DNA from: Candidatus Saccharimonadota bacterium
GTDB lineage: Bacteria; Patescibacteriota; Saccharimonadia; Saccharimonadales; Saccharimonadaceae
DNA: 50,662 nt
Assembly: GCA_009777315.1 (NCBI GenBank)
Contig: WRMD01000007.1
Location: 1-50,662, forward strand
Direction: 5' to 3'
Shown: positions 30,398-38,860 of the stretch, one piece after another
Numbering within the stretch: the stretch's first letter is position 1
Layout: the number at the start of each line of letters is the position of its first letter
Notes under the pieces: generated by a model
Seen by the model: only the letters and a program-made list of their open reading frames with translations
The model's database searches: none
What the model was told of the DNA's origin: nothing
Position numbers and translations under genes: made by a program

Positions 30398-30949
30398 TCA
30401 TTGGGAGTTAAAATTGGTGACGAAGCCGAAGAGGGTTTCGTCGGCCGGGACAAAGGCGCGGGAGGCGAGTTCGACCAGTAGAGTCGTGATTTCGCTGGCG
30501 CTTAGGGTCTCGGAGGTGTTGAGCAGATGGTTATAGAAGGTACCGTAGGCCGGATGAGCCCAGGTTGGGGTTACGTCGCGGATGCTCTGGGGAAGGGCGG
30601 CCGTCGGGCTGTTAGCGGAGCGGGGGGAGAGGCGGATGACGGAGTTGACAAAGAGCTGGACGTATTCATGCGGGGTGAGCGGGTCGTCGAGGCGGAGATT
30701 GCCGCTGCCGTCACCGACGGCGAGTCGAGCGTCGAGGGCGGATTGCAGGATCTCTTCGTCGGTGAGGGTGGTGACGACGTGGATCGGGTCGTCAGTGTTG
30801 GCTAAGGCCAGCAGGCGGCCGAATTCGACAATGGCCTGACGACGGGTTTTGTATTCTTCCTGGCCGGATTCGCTAGCGGCGGCGAGGAGGGGGGTGGCTA
30901 TCAACATTGCTATCGCCACCAGGGATAGAACAAAATGTTTGGCTTTCAT
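30398..30949 (-). CDS. Secreted protein, possibly SLH-like
   Basis: 183 residues from ATG 30949, preceded by AAGGAGG. The signal peptide (MKAKHFVLSLVAIAMLIATP, likely cut after LLAAAS) is followed by a helical domain. RRQAIVEFGRLLALA and RLDDPLTPHEYVQLFVNSVIRL resemble the helix pairs of S-layer homology modules, but the conserved motifs are too weak to be sure. It stands alone, with a shared-type strong promoter, a leader of about 92 nt and a clean terminator. Probably a surface or wall-associated protein. Confidence 0.6.
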   Translation of the reverse strand: MKAKHFVLSLVAIAMLIATPLLAAASESGQEEYKTRRQAIVEFGRLLALANTDDPIHVVTTLTDEEILQSALDARLAVGDGSGNLRLDDPLTPHEYVQLFVNSVIRLSPRSANSPTAALPQSIRDVTPTWAHPAYGTFYNHLLNTSETLSASEITTLLVELASRAFVPADETLFGFVTNFNSQ

Positions 30950-31047
30950 AGAGAAAACCTCCTTTATTAAGATGTAGCAGGTTCCAATCAAATTAAGATG
31001 CGTGGCTTTTTGGTCGCAACTAATTTGGCGAACCTACCCATGCTGTT

Positions 31048-31076
31048 AATTTAGCATAAATGCTACGAAAAGTCAA
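31048..31076 (-). promoter_or_regulatory. Shared-type promoter of the 30949 gene
   Basis: Minus strand: TTGACT (31071-31076), 17-bp spacer ending TTATGC, TAAATT (31048-31053). It has the weakest -10 box of the family. Confidence 0.6.
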
Positions 31077-31117
31077 TAGATAGGGGTGGTCTGGGCGAGG
31101 ATTAGGGGGTTTTATGG

Positions 31118-31123
31118 TAAGAT
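31118..31123 (+). promoter_or_regulatory. Extended -10 box of rarA
   Basis: TGG followed by TAAGAT; the ATG at 31134 follows 10 bases later, consistent with an almost leaderless mRNA. Confidence 0.5.
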
Positions 31124-31133
31124 AAGGACAGAT

Positions 31134-32303
31134 ATGGGAAGGAAACCGCTGGCTGAGGAGTCTAGGCCGATGAGGCTGGAAGATGTGATTGGGCAGGATT
31201 TGGTGGTGGGCGACGGGAAGATTCTGACCGAGGTGGCGAAAAAGGGTGTGCCGGTGAATTTGATTTTTTGGGGGCCGCCGGGAGTGGGGAAAACAACGCT
31301 GGCGAGGATATTGGCGAGGTCATTTGGGGCGGATTTTGTGGAAGTTAGCGCGGTGACAAATGGGAAGAAAGATTTGGTTGAGGTGGTGGAGCGGGCGAGG
31401 CAGAACTGGAATTTGCAGACGCGGACGGTGTTGTTTGTGGATGAAATCCATCGGTGGAATAAGGCACAGCAGGATACGCTGTTGCCGCATGTGGAGAGCG
31501 GGTTGATAACGTTGATTGGTGCGACGACGGAGAATCCGTCGTTTGAGGTGATTGCGCCGCTACTGTCGCGGTCGCGAGTGGTGGTGCTGGAGGCTCTCAG
31601 TCGTGAGGCTTTGGTTGCGATTATTAAGCGGGCGGTGAAGGATTTGAAGGCTTCTAAGCGGGTGACGAAAGGGGCGATAGAGTATTTGGCGAGTTTGGCA
31701 GCGGGGGATGCGCGGGTGGCGCTGAGTAATTTGGAGCTGGCGCTGGGGCTAGGCGAGAAGGTGGATGAAGAGGCGATTGCTCGGGCGACGCAGAAGATTT
31801 TGCCGCAGTATGATAAGAAGGGGGATGGGCATTATAATGTGGCGAGTGCGTTTATCAAGTCGATGCGGGGGAGTGATGTAGAGGCGGCGCTGTATTATTT
31901 GGCGAGGATGTTGATTGCGGGGGAGGATCCGAAGTTTATCGCGCGGCGGATGGTGATTTTTGCGTCGGAGGATGTGGGAATAGCTGGGAATTCGGCGCTG
32001 ACGTTTGCGACTAGCGTCTTTACGGCGGTGCATCAGGTGGGGATGCCGGAGGCGGAGATAATTTTGGGGCATGGGGTGTATGCGTTATGCAAGGCGGAGA
32101 AGTCGCGGGTGTCGTATGATGCGATGAAGTTGGCGCGGCAGGCGGCGGAGGCTAGCCCGAATGCGCCGGTGCCGCTGGTGCTACGGAACGCGCCGACGAA
32201 ATTGATGAAAGAGTTGAAGTATGGCGAGGGGCAGGAGTGGACGGCGGGGTTTCATGCGGATAAGTCGTATTTGCCGGACTCGGTGAAGCCGTTTTTGGGC
32301 TAG
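31134..32303 (+). CDS. rarA: Replication-associated recombination protein A (RarA/MgsA)
   Basis: 389 residues. AAA+ ATPase with Walker A FWGPPGVGKTTLARILA (about 45), Walker B TVLFVDEIHRWNK (about 103), sensor 1 LIGATTENPSFEV (about 130) and arginine finger LLSRSRVVVLE. It is followed by the family-specific DALALADFD-like region and the tetramerisation domain (KGDGHYNVASAFIKSMRGSD, PKFIARRMVIFASEDVG). It acts at stalled replication forks. The start at 31134 was chosen because it sits just behind an extended -10 box and begins the conserved N-terminus MGRKPLAEESRP; the longer frame has no support. Confidence 0.93.
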   Translation: MGRKPLAEESRPMRLEDVIGQDLVVGDGKILTEVAKKGVPVNLIFWGPPGVGKTTLARILARSFGADFVEVSAVTNGKKDLVEVVERARQNWNLQTRTVLFVDEIHRWNKAQQDTLLPHVESGLITLIGATTENPSFEVIAPLLSRSRVVVLEALSREALVAIIKRAVKDLKASKRVTKGAIEYLASLAAGDARVALSNLELALGLGEKVDEEAIARATQKILPQYDKKGDGHYNVASAFIKSMRGSDVEAALYYLARMLIAGEDPKFIARRMVIFASEDVGIAGNSALTFATSVFTAVHQVGMPEAEIILGHGVYALCKAEKSRVSYDAMKLARQAAEASPNAPVPLVLRNAPTKLMKELKYGEGQEWTAGFHADKSYLPDSVKPFLG

Positions 32304-32396
32304 CAAAAAAGCTTAAGACGTCGGAAGGTTTGGTGTGGTCGGGATAGGGGCAGAGGGGGCAAGAAAAAGCGGAAAAGTTCGCACTAATTAAGCTTT

Positions 32397-32425
32397 TTGA
32401 CAGGGGTGAAACGCTCATGTATACT
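32397..32425 (+). promoter_or_regulatory. Promoter of the DUF5305/SipW surface cluster
   Basis: TTGACA (32397-32402), 17-bp spacer, TG-preceded TATACT (32420-32425). ATG 32436 lies about 10 bases on, near the expected start. Confidence 0.7.
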
Positions 32426-32435
32426 TGAGGACATT

Positions 32436-33539
32436 ATGGATGTGCGAGGCCTGAAAACGCAATGTGCCGTGATGGTGTGTGGGGTTTTTGCGGCTTTGGT
32501 GTTGGGTGGGTTGGTGTCGCAGGATGTTCGTGCTTTGGATGATGCTAGTTATGCGATGAGTCAAGAAACGATGAGTTCGCCGGCGCAGCATATTAGTCAG
32601 CAGGATTATGAAGTTTGTTTGGTGCCGAATTATTTCTTTGAGGAAACGTGTCAAGGTGCTGGGCGGCAGTATTTGACTTCTTTGACGGACACGATAAACT
32701 TGAAGTTTGCTTATGAGCTGGTGACTGATGCTAGGCTTAATTATCAGTATACATATAGTATTGTGGGGAGGCTGATTGTGTATGATCGGGAACATAGAGA
32801 TCGGGAGATATTTACAAAAGAATACGTTTTGCAGGAGGATGTTAGTGGGCGGGTTTGGGGAGCGAATGTTTTAGAAATTGGGCAGGAGTATAGGTTGGAT
32901 TTTCAGAAGTACAACTCGGAGGCGATGGAGTTTAAGAGTGCTAATGGTCTAAGTGGTGAGGCGGTCTTGGTGGTGCGGATGAAGATTGATTTGACGGTGA
33001 TGCATGGTGAGCGGTCGATCACGCGGCCGGTTGTGCTGGATTTTACAGTGCCGCTTTCTCGACATACATATAACATTAAGGTTGGTAGGCAGCCGGATAA
33101 AGATGATATATTGATGTTTGCCGTGGCGGAAGAGGGGCGTGATAGGTCGGTTTTTTTGTCGGTGGCGGGGGCGAGTGTGCTGGTGGCGGTGGTTTTTGGC
33201 GTGGTGATTGTGAGGAGGCGTAAGTTGCGTCCGAAAGATTTGTGCGTGCGATATGATGAAAAGATTCACAAGGAGTACGGGAGGATTATTGTTGACTTGA
33301 AGACGCCGCTAAGGGCTGGTGATTATAAGTATTGTTATTTGGTGGAGGATTTTGATGATTTGATTGATAAGGCGGATCGCGTGACGCAGAACATTCTTTA
33401 TTCTAGGTTGCCGAGTGGGCGGACTTTTTATGCGGTGATTGAAGGTGATCATTTATTTGTTCATGGGTGCCCATATTGGAAACATAGGGGAAGTCCGGAA
33501 GATGAGGAAAGAGAGGGGTTTGGACGATGTAGTGAGTGA
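32436..33539 (+). CDS. DUF5305-like membrane-anchored exported protein
   Basis: 367 residues from ATG 32436. An N-terminal hydrophobic segment (about 10-28, CAVMVCGVFAALVLGGLV) is followed by an extracellular beta-rich domain of about 190 residues (NLKFAYELVTDARLNYQY, SRHTYNIKVG). Then come a second helix (about 240-260, VFLSVAGASVLVAVVFGVVI), RRRK, and a cytoplasmic domain of about 95 residues. This two-pass layout matches DUF5305 proteins, which lie beside SipW-type signal peptidases in archaea and bacteria. It opens the cluster with a TasA-like protein, a signal peptidase and an RCC1 protein, suggesting a shared export or assembly role. The family call is by memory of layout and context. 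Confidence 0.6.
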   Translation: MDVRGLKTQCAVMVCGVFAALVLGGLVSQDVRALDDASYAMSQETMSSPAQHISQQDYEVCLVPNYFFEETCQGAGRQYLTSLTDTINLKFAYELVTDARLNYQYTYSIVGRLIVYDREHRDREIFTKEYVLQEDVSGRVWGANVLEIGQEYRLDFQKYNSEAMEFKSANGLSGEAVLVVRMKIDLTVMHGERSITRPVVLDFTVPLSRHTYNIKVGRQPDKDDILMFAVAEEGRDRSVFLSVAGASVLVAVVFGVVIVRRRKLRPKDLCVRYDEKIHKEYGRIIVDLKTPLRAGDYKYCYLVEDFDDLIDKADRVTQNILYSRLPSGRTFYAVIEGDHLFVHGCPYWKHRGSPEDEEREGFGRCSE

Positions 33540-33591
33540 GTGTAAATAGTGTGTGCAAGTAAAAATTAGAAGAAAGGCTAGAAGGTTTTAG

Positions 33592-34173
33592 ATGAAAAAG
33601 ATAGATAAGAAATGGTTGGCGGTTGGTGTGTTGGCTGTCGTGATGGTGGTTGGTGGTGTAGCTTTTGCGGCGTTTTCGGGGATGCTGACGGTTCGAGGTA
33701 GCGCGGAATATAATCAGGATGCGGCGCTGGTGCGATGGCAAGTTGGTTCGATTGAGATGTCTTCGCTTGGTGGCGGTTCGTTTAGTTCGGAGGTGCTAGC
33801 GAATATCAGCTCTAATCAATTGACGATTGCGTCGTATTTGGCGCAGTTTAGTCATGCTGGTTCTGCTACGCTGCAAGCGACGATCGAAAATGTCGGAGCT
33901 CAGCCGGCGGAGGTTGCGGCGGTGAATGTGCCGGCGATAACTTGTACAGCGCAAGAGGAGGCGGACCAAATCTTTGCGGATGCGTTGTGTGAGGAATTGA
34001 CCTACGTATTTGAATATGCGAACGGCATGCCGATTGTAGTGGGTGATACTTTGGGTGCGCAATCTGCGGTGGATGTTCGCGTGGTTATTACTTTGCCTGC
34101 GGTGCCGACTGTGGGGATGCCGGGGCCGGTAGCTATTGCTATTGGCGACCAGACAATCAACTATGAGGGCTAG
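33592..34173 (+). CDS. TasA/camelysin-like exported protein (SipW-dependent type)
   Basis: 193 residues with AGAAGG upstream. The signal segment (MKKIDKKWLAVGVLAVVMVV, then GGVAFAAFSGMLTV) resembles signals cut by SipW-type peptidases in TasA, camelysin and similar fibre-forming proteins. The mature part is beta-rich and acidic, with two cysteines (TCTAQEE, ALCEEL) and a C-terminal segment like TasA-fold ends (VDVRVVITLPAVP). The next gene encodes the matching peptidase and overlaps its end by 11 bases. It may form surface fibres. Confidence 0.55.
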   Translation: MKKIDKKWLAVGVLAVVMVVGGVAFAAFSGMLTVRGSAEYNQDAALVRWQVGSIEMSSLGGGSFSSEVLANISSNQLTIASYLAQFSHAGSATLQATIENVGAQPAEVAAVNVPAITCTAQEEADQIFADALCEELTYVFEYANGMPIVVGDTLGAQSAVDVRVVITLPAVPTVGMPGPVAIAIGDQTINYEG

Positions 34174-35320
34174 AAGCAGATACTATAAGAAGCTGCTTTT
34201 ACTGGTCGGAGGGCTGACCGGGGTATTGGCGATGGGGTTGCTTTTTAGGCAGCTCCTTTCGCCGTGGTTGGTGGCTGGTAGTAGCGTTTTGTTGCTGGGA
34301 TTGACCTGGCTGGTGCTGGGGCTAGAGCGGGCGCGATTTCGAGAAAAAGACGTGGTGCTAATTGTCGTTAGTGTGGCGTGTTTGGTTTGGTGGATGGTGC
34401 AGTTTTTACTAGGGTTTGTGTTTGGGCTGGTGGTGATGTTGCGCTCGAGCGATAATGTTTATGCGAGTGTTTTGCCGATGGTGATACTTATAGTTTCGTC
34501 GGAAATGATGCGGGCGAATTTGATTCGGAAAAGTGGTGGTAATAAACTGGCGATAGTTGGGGCGACGATTCTGGTCACGTTGCTTGGGGCGATGATGATT
34601 GTGGCGACGGCGGATTTTTCGCAGAATCTTGATGTGGCGCGGTTTGTATTGATATTGCTGGTGCCTTGGATATTTAATAGTATGCTGCTGTCTTTTTTGG
34701 CGTATAAGGCGGGTTGGCAGCCGGCGGTGGCGTATAGGATGCTGGTTTTTTTGCCGATTTTGCTGATGCCGGTTGTGACGTATTTTGATGATTTTATGCA
34801 GGGTGTGGTGAACTTGGTATTGCCGGTGATTGTCTATTTTGTGATTTATAAACTGACTTTGGAGCGTGAACAGCCGCGAGGGTATGAGAGGCCGAATAGG
34901 ATTTTGAAGGCGGCGTATTTTGGTGGGTTTGGGGTGCTGATAGTTTTGACGCTGATGTTGTTTAGTGGGCTGTTTAAGTATTATCCGTTGTCGGTTGCTA
35001 CGGGTTCGATGGCGCCTAATATCAATGTGGGGGATTTTGTGATTGTGAGGCGGATTGGGCCGGAAGAGGCAGGACTTTTAGGTGAAGGGGAGGTGCTGGT
35101 TTTTGATAAAGGTGGGCGGGTGGTGGTGCATCGGATTGTGGGTATTGAGCTGGGGGCAGAGGGGGAGAGATTATTTACTACTAAGGGCGATGCGAACAAT
35201 GCGCCGGATACGTGGAGGGTTAGGGAGGGGGAGATTATTGGTGTGGCTGGGCTGAAGGTGCCGCTGGTGGGTTATCCGACGCTGTGGGTGCATGGGCAGT
35301 TGACAGGGAGGCAGGAGTGA
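34163..35320 (+). CDS. Signal peptidase I, SipW/ER type, with multi-helix N-terminus
   Basis: 385 residues from ATG 34163, overlapping the stop of the TasA-like gene. About eight membrane helices (residues 8-290) precede the catalytic domain, where SATGSMAPNINVGDFVIVRR carries the nucleophilic serine and GGRVVVHRIVGIE has histidine in place of the bacterial lysine, the hallmark of SipW/ER-type peptidases. TKGDANNAPDTW is the next conserved box. SipW usually has two helices, so the extra membrane domain is unusual and may guide substrates. The preceding TasA-like protein and the following RCC1 protein are the likely clients. Confidence 0.82.
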   Translation: MRARSRYYKKLLLLVGGLTGVLAMGLLFRQLLSPWLVAGSSVLLLGLTWLVLGLERARFREKDVVLIVVSVACLVWWMVQFLLGFVFGLVVMLRSSDNVYASVLPMVILIVSSEMMRANLIRKSGGNKLAIVGATILVTLLGAMMIVATADFSQNLDVARFVLILLVPWIFNSMLLSFLAYKAGWQPAVAYRMLVFLPILLMPVVTYFDDFMQGVVNLVLPVIVYFVIYKLTLEREQPRGYERPNRILKAAYFGGFGVLIVLTLMLFSGLFKYYPLSVATGSMAPNINVGDFVIVRRIGPEEAGLLGEGEVLVFDKGGRVVVHRIVGIELGAEGERLFTTKGDANNAPDTWRVREGEIIGVAGLKVPLVGYPTLWVHGQLTGRQE

Positions 35321-36882
35321 GAGGGAGTTATGGGTTGGCGGGATTGGTGTTGCCGGTGTTGTTTGTGATGGCGGCGCTGATGGCGGTAGGTTTTGCGAGG
35401 TATTCGACGATGTTGACGCTATCGGGTGGAGTTGATTTTGATCCGAGAGGGGCGCCGACTTTGCATATGGAGGGTGAGAGTCGTAATTTTTCGATATTTC
35501 GGGGGGACGAAGAGTTTACGCCGGATAGTTTGGCGGCGCGGGTTAGTGCTGTGAGCGAGGCGGAGGGGGACATTACGGCTGCGATTAGGCGGGAATGTGC
35601 TCGGGGGGAGATGACGATAGCTTGTCCGGTGAGTTGGCGGGAGTGGGGGCTGGGGAGTTATACGATTACTTATCGGGTGGAGGACTCGGCTGGGCGGCCG
35701 GCGCAACCGATTGTTGTAAGGGTGGATATTTGGAAGTTTATTAATATTAGGAATGGTTCTCGACATGTTGCGGCGTTGGATTCAAATGGTGCGGTTTGGA
35801 CGTTTGGTTGGAATAGTGAGGGGCAGCGGGGGATTGGGAGTAGTGTGTCGAGTGCGGCTGATTTTGCGGCGCCAACTCAGATACCGCAGAGTGCGTTTGG
35901 TGATTTGCCGGTGGTTGATGTGAGCTCGGCGCATCATACTTCGTGTGCGATAAATGTTGCTGGGCGGGCGTATTGTTGGGGGCATAATGCGACTGGGGCG
36001 GTGGGGGATGGGACGAACACGGGTAGGACGGCGCCGGTGCCGGTGGTGATGCCGGAGGGGGTGACGTTTCGGCAGTTGTCTGGGTCGCAGGGCACGGCGG
36101 GGAATGGGTTGATGGGGGCGCTCGGGTCGGATGGAAATGTGTATACGTGGGGGCAGGGGGCTGGGTTGGCGCTGGGGACTGGGGCGACGGCGAATCGTAA
36201 TGTGCCGACGAGGATTACTGAGACTGGGGATATTGTTTATGCTTGGCAGGGTAATCGTGGTGGGGCGGCGGTTACTGAGTCGGGAGAGGTTTATGTGTGG
36301 GGGGCGAATGGGGATGGGCAGTTGGCGATGGGTAATACGACGGCGGCAAATGCGACGACTAGTCGGCCGCGTTTGGTGAATGGTTTGCCGGCGATTAGTC
36401 GGGTGGCTTATGGTGGGTATGGTACGAATGGGTTTGTGGTGGCGCTGGCGGTGGATGGGACGGTTTGGGGTTGGGGGAGGGCGTGGGGTTTGCGTGGTGT
36501 GGCGGGGAGTCAGACGACGCCGGTGCGGATAGAGGGGGTGAGTGATGTGCGGCAGATTAATGCGGGGGCGGATTTTACGCATATGGTGGTGGGGGATGAG
36601 CTTTATTCGGTTGGGTATAATAATTATGGGGAGCTGCTGCTGGGCGATACGTCGACGAGGCGTGAGCCGACTTTGTCTGGGTTGGAGAATATCGCCGGGA
36701 ATGTGGGGATGGTGACTGGTGGTTATGATAATGCGTATGCGCTGAGTAGGGATGGGACGATGGTTTTTGGGGTTGGGTTTAGTAACGCGGTTGGGCAGTC
36801 GTTTGGGAGTACGGAGGTGTGGACTACGACGACTAATAGGGCGGTGGGTTGGACGATTAGAGCGCCGATGGTGGAGTGGTAG
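35317..36882 (+). CDS. RCC1-repeat surface protein
   Basis: 521 residues from GTG 35317, which overlaps the peptidase stop and has GGGAGG 6 bp upstream. A short N-terminus is followed by a signal-like helix (GLAGLVLPVLFVMAALMAV). Next is an Ig-like, DUF5011-type domain (about 60-140, with the ending YRVEDSAGRPAQPIVVRVDI). Then come about seven RCC1-type blades (WTFGWNSEGQRGIG, YCWGHNATGAVGDG, YTWGQGAGLALGTG, YVWGANGDGQLAMG, WGWGRAWGLRG, YSVGYNNYGELLLG, FGVGFSNAVGQ), enough for one propeller. No cell-wall sorting signal at the end. It is probably displayed through its N-terminal helix and made with the SipW-like peptidase. The + strand is strongly G-rich here. Confidence 0.85.
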   Translation: MRGSYGLAGLVLPVLFVMAALMAVGFARYSTMLTLSGGVDFDPRGAPTLHMEGESRNFSIFRGDEEFTPDSLAARVSAVSEAEGDITAAIRRECARGEMTIACPVSWREWGLGSYTITYRVEDSAGRPAQPIVVRVDIWKFINIRNGSRHVAALDSNGAVWTFGWNSEGQRGIGSSVSSAADFAAPTQIPQSAFGDLPVVDVSSAHHTSCAINVAGRAYCWGHNATGAVGDGTNTGRTAPVPVVMPEGVTFRQLSGSQGTAGNGLMGALGSDGNVYTWGQGAGLALGTGATANRNVPTRITETGDIVYAWQGNRGGAAVTESGEVYVWGANGDGQLAMGNTTAANATTSRPRLVNGLPAISRVAYGGYGTNGFVVALAVDGTVWGWGRAWGLRGVAGSQTTPVRIEGVSDVRQINAGADFTHMVVGDELYSVGYNNYGELLLGDTSTRREPTLSGLENIAGNVGMVTGGYDNAYALSRDGTMVFGVGFSNAVGQSFGSTEVWTTTTNRAVGWTIRAPMVEW

Positions 36883-36918
36883 GGTAGGAGGCCTCGGTTT
36901 TTGAGGTTTTCATTGCGG

Positions 36919-36943
36919 AAACCCCCGGGCGGGCCGGGGGTTT
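36919..36943. terminator. Bidirectional terminator between RCC1 gene and 37880 gene
   Basis: AAACCCCC...GGGGGTTT hairpin with a GC-rich centre; A and T runs on either side suit both convergent genes. Confidence 0.8.
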
Positions 36944-36959
36944 AGTATAAATCATGTTG

Positions 36960-37880
36960 TTAGCGGGGCTTGGGTTCGGGCCGGGGCCAGATGTCGTAGT
37001 CGGGTAATTCGACCAAGATGGGTTCGGCGAGGGCGACGAGGCGGTAATCGCTGTAGCTTGGGTTCCTGGCGGGGCGGTGCATAAATGCTGCGTGGGGTAA
37101 TTCGTAGAAGCCGCCGAGGGCGAATTCGAGTTCGCCGGCGTAGTGGAAGTGGAGGCTCGTGCCGGCTAAGTTGATGAATTTGGCGTTGCCGTGGTCGTCG
37201 ATGTTGGTGATTTGGACGGTGACTCCGTTCATTCCGATGCCGGAAAGGTGGACGTTTTCGACGATGACCTGGCCGTCAATGAGGTCAAACCAAAGCTGGG
37301 CGCGGACGTCGGAAAGGACCGATCCGGTGGGCAGAGCTTGGCTGTTGAGCCAGAACCTGGCCTCGGGGTTTAGCGTGAACTCCCATGAATCGAGGAAGCC
37401 GTTGTGCATGATGCGGCGGATGCCTGGTAATTGCGTAACGGGGAAGAGGTCGTTCATTTCCTCGAAGCTGTCGTTGGTGCGGAAGCCGCCTGCTTTGGGT
37501 CGCCAGAAGGTTTCACTGCGAACCATGAGGGCGATTAAAGTATCGCCGCCGATGGTGACTTCGTGAAGGTAGGCGTTGACGTAGTAGCGGCCGTCTTCGG
37601 CTATTTCTGGCTCGGGGCTTTCGGCGGCTTGGACAGATACGGAGCCGAGTGTGAAGGAAGCGGGGTTGGAGCCGAGTGTGGAGGAGGCGAGGTTGGGGTT
37701 TACGAAGCTGGATGGTAGGGGAGGCGGGCTGGAGTCGCCGGAGAAATCAAACTGAAAAGCGAGGGCGATGAGACCTACGACGAGGCAGAGGATGAAAAAG
37801 CCGCCAACTATTTTAATGCGCCGCTTCTGTTCCGGGGTGGGAGCGTTGTTGCTGGGGTTGCCGTTTTGGTTGTAATCCAT
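36960..37880 (-). CDS. Membrane-anchored extracellular protein, unknown
   Basis: 306 residues with AGGAGA upstream. A polar N-terminus of 24 residues, one membrane helix (about 25-44, GGFFILCLVVGLIALAFQF), then a proline/serine-rich linker with a short repeat (STLGSNPASFTLGS). A beta-rich external domain of about 190 residues follows (YYVNAYLHEVTIGGDTLIAL, LHFHYAGELEFALGG), ending in a proline-rich tail. I do not recognise the domain. It is a single gene with a shared-type strong promoter and a leader of about 122 nt containing a perfect TTGTCCA-C-TGGACAA palindrome (37954-37968). Confidence 0.6.
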   Translation of the reverse strand: MDYNQNGNPSNNAPTPEQKRRIKIVGGFFILCLVVGLIALAFQFDFSGDSSPPPLPSSFVNPNLASSTLGSNPASFTLGSVSVQAAESPEPEIAEDGRYYVNAYLHEVTIGGDTLIALMVRSETFWRPKAGGFRTNDSFEEMNDLFPVTQLPGIRRIMHNGFLDSWEFTLNPEARFWLNSQALPTGSVLSDVRAQLWFDLIDGQVIVENVHLSGIGMNGVTVQITNIDDHGNAKFINLAGTSLHFHYAGELEFALGGFYELPHAAFMHRPARNPSYSDYRLVALAEPILVELPDYDIWPRPEPKPR

Positions 37881-38008
37881 GAAAACATCTCCTTTTCTTG
37901 GGCGCCGCTAGGGTCGCCGGATTTTTGGGTGTAACAACATGTGAAGGTGCGTATTGTCCACTGGACAAGCAGTGGGTTTGATGGAGACATATGCATCCAT
38001 CATGGTCT

Positions 38009-38037
38009 ATTGTAGCACACATGGTAAAAAAAGTCAA
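38009..38037 (-). promoter_or_regulatory. Strong shared-type promoter of the 37880 gene
   Basis: Minus strand: TTGACT (38032-38037), 17-bp spacer ending CATGTGTGC, TACAAT (38009-38014). Confidence 0.75.
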
Positions 38038-38095
38038 TAGCGGTTTGGGAAATAGCTCGGAAAGGGGCTGGTTTGGAGCACAGGGGTAGATATGG

Positions 38096-38101
38096 TATAC
38101 T
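38096..38101 (+). promoter_or_regulatory. Extended -10 box of the hydrolase-murF unit
   Basis: TGG followed by TATACT; the GTG start at 38111 is 9 bases downstream, so leaderless or nearly so. Confidence 0.5.
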
Positions 38102-38110
38102 AGGATAGTT

Positions 38111-38860
38111 GTGTCTGGAAAGCTCAATAAAACAGTAGTCGATGGACTACTGACCGAATATCTGGAACTGGGGCGGGGACCAGTATTGTTGCTCTTGCAT
38201 GGATGGGGTCAAAGCGCGGCAGGGTTACTACCGCTGGCGACGCCGCTGGCGAAAAGCTATAAAGTGATCGTGCCGAGTTTGCCGGGGTTTGGGGGGTCGA
38301 GTGAGCCGAAACAAGCGTGGGGGACGGAAGAGTATGCGGAATTTGTCGAGAAATTTGTGGAGAAAACAGGGGTGGAGCCGGTGGCGGTGATGGGGCATTC
38401 GTTTGGGGGGCGGGTGATGGTGCGGATGTTTGCGGGGAAGAAAATAGTAGAGAAATTGGTGTTTATTGATAGTGCGGGGGTTAGACGAGCGAAGACTCTA
38501 CGCGGGGTTTTGGTAGGTGTGCTGAAATGGCCGTTTAAGGTGTTGCCACAGGGGTCGGGGCTGCGAAAATGGGCGGTAACGCGGTTCGGGTCGCGGGATT
38601 ATAGGAATGCGACACCGATGATGCGAGAGGTGTTGAAAAGGACGGTGGCGGAGGACCTTAGCAAGATGATACCGGAGATAACCGCGAGAACGCTGATTAT
38701 ATGGGGTGAAAAGGACGAGGAAACGCCGCTCAAAGATACGAAAATATGGCGGAAAATACCGAAATCGCGGCTGGAAGTGGTGGCGGGGGCAGGGCATTTT
38801 CCGTTTGTGGATAACCCGGTGGAGGTTTATACGTTGGTGGAGAGGTTTTTAAGGACGTAG
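38111..38860 (+). CDS. Alpha/beta hydrolase
   Basis: 249 residues, GTG start. Alpha/beta-hydrolase fold with oxyanion segment LLLHGWGQSA (about 25), nucleophile elbow VMGHSFGGRV (about 92), acid in IIWGEKDEETP (about 200) and histidine in AGAGHFPFVDNP (about 230). The triad is complete. The substrate cannot be told. The murF-like gene follows without a gap (TAG then ATG), so both are made together, and an acyl or peptide ester linked with the envelope is a reasonable guess. Confidence 0.85.
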   Translation: MSGKLNKTVVDGLLTEYLELGRGPVLLLLHGWGQSAAGLLPLATPLAKSYKVIVPSLPGFGGSSEPKQAWGTEEYAEFVEKFVEKTGVEPVAVMGHSFGGRVMVRMFAGKKIVEKLVFIDSAGVRRAKTLRGVLVGVLKWPFKVLPQGSGLRKWAVTRFGSRDYRNATPMMREVLKRTVAEDLSKMIPEITARTLIIWGEKDEETPLKDTKIWRKIPKSRLEVVAGAGHFPFVDNPVEVYTLVERFLRT

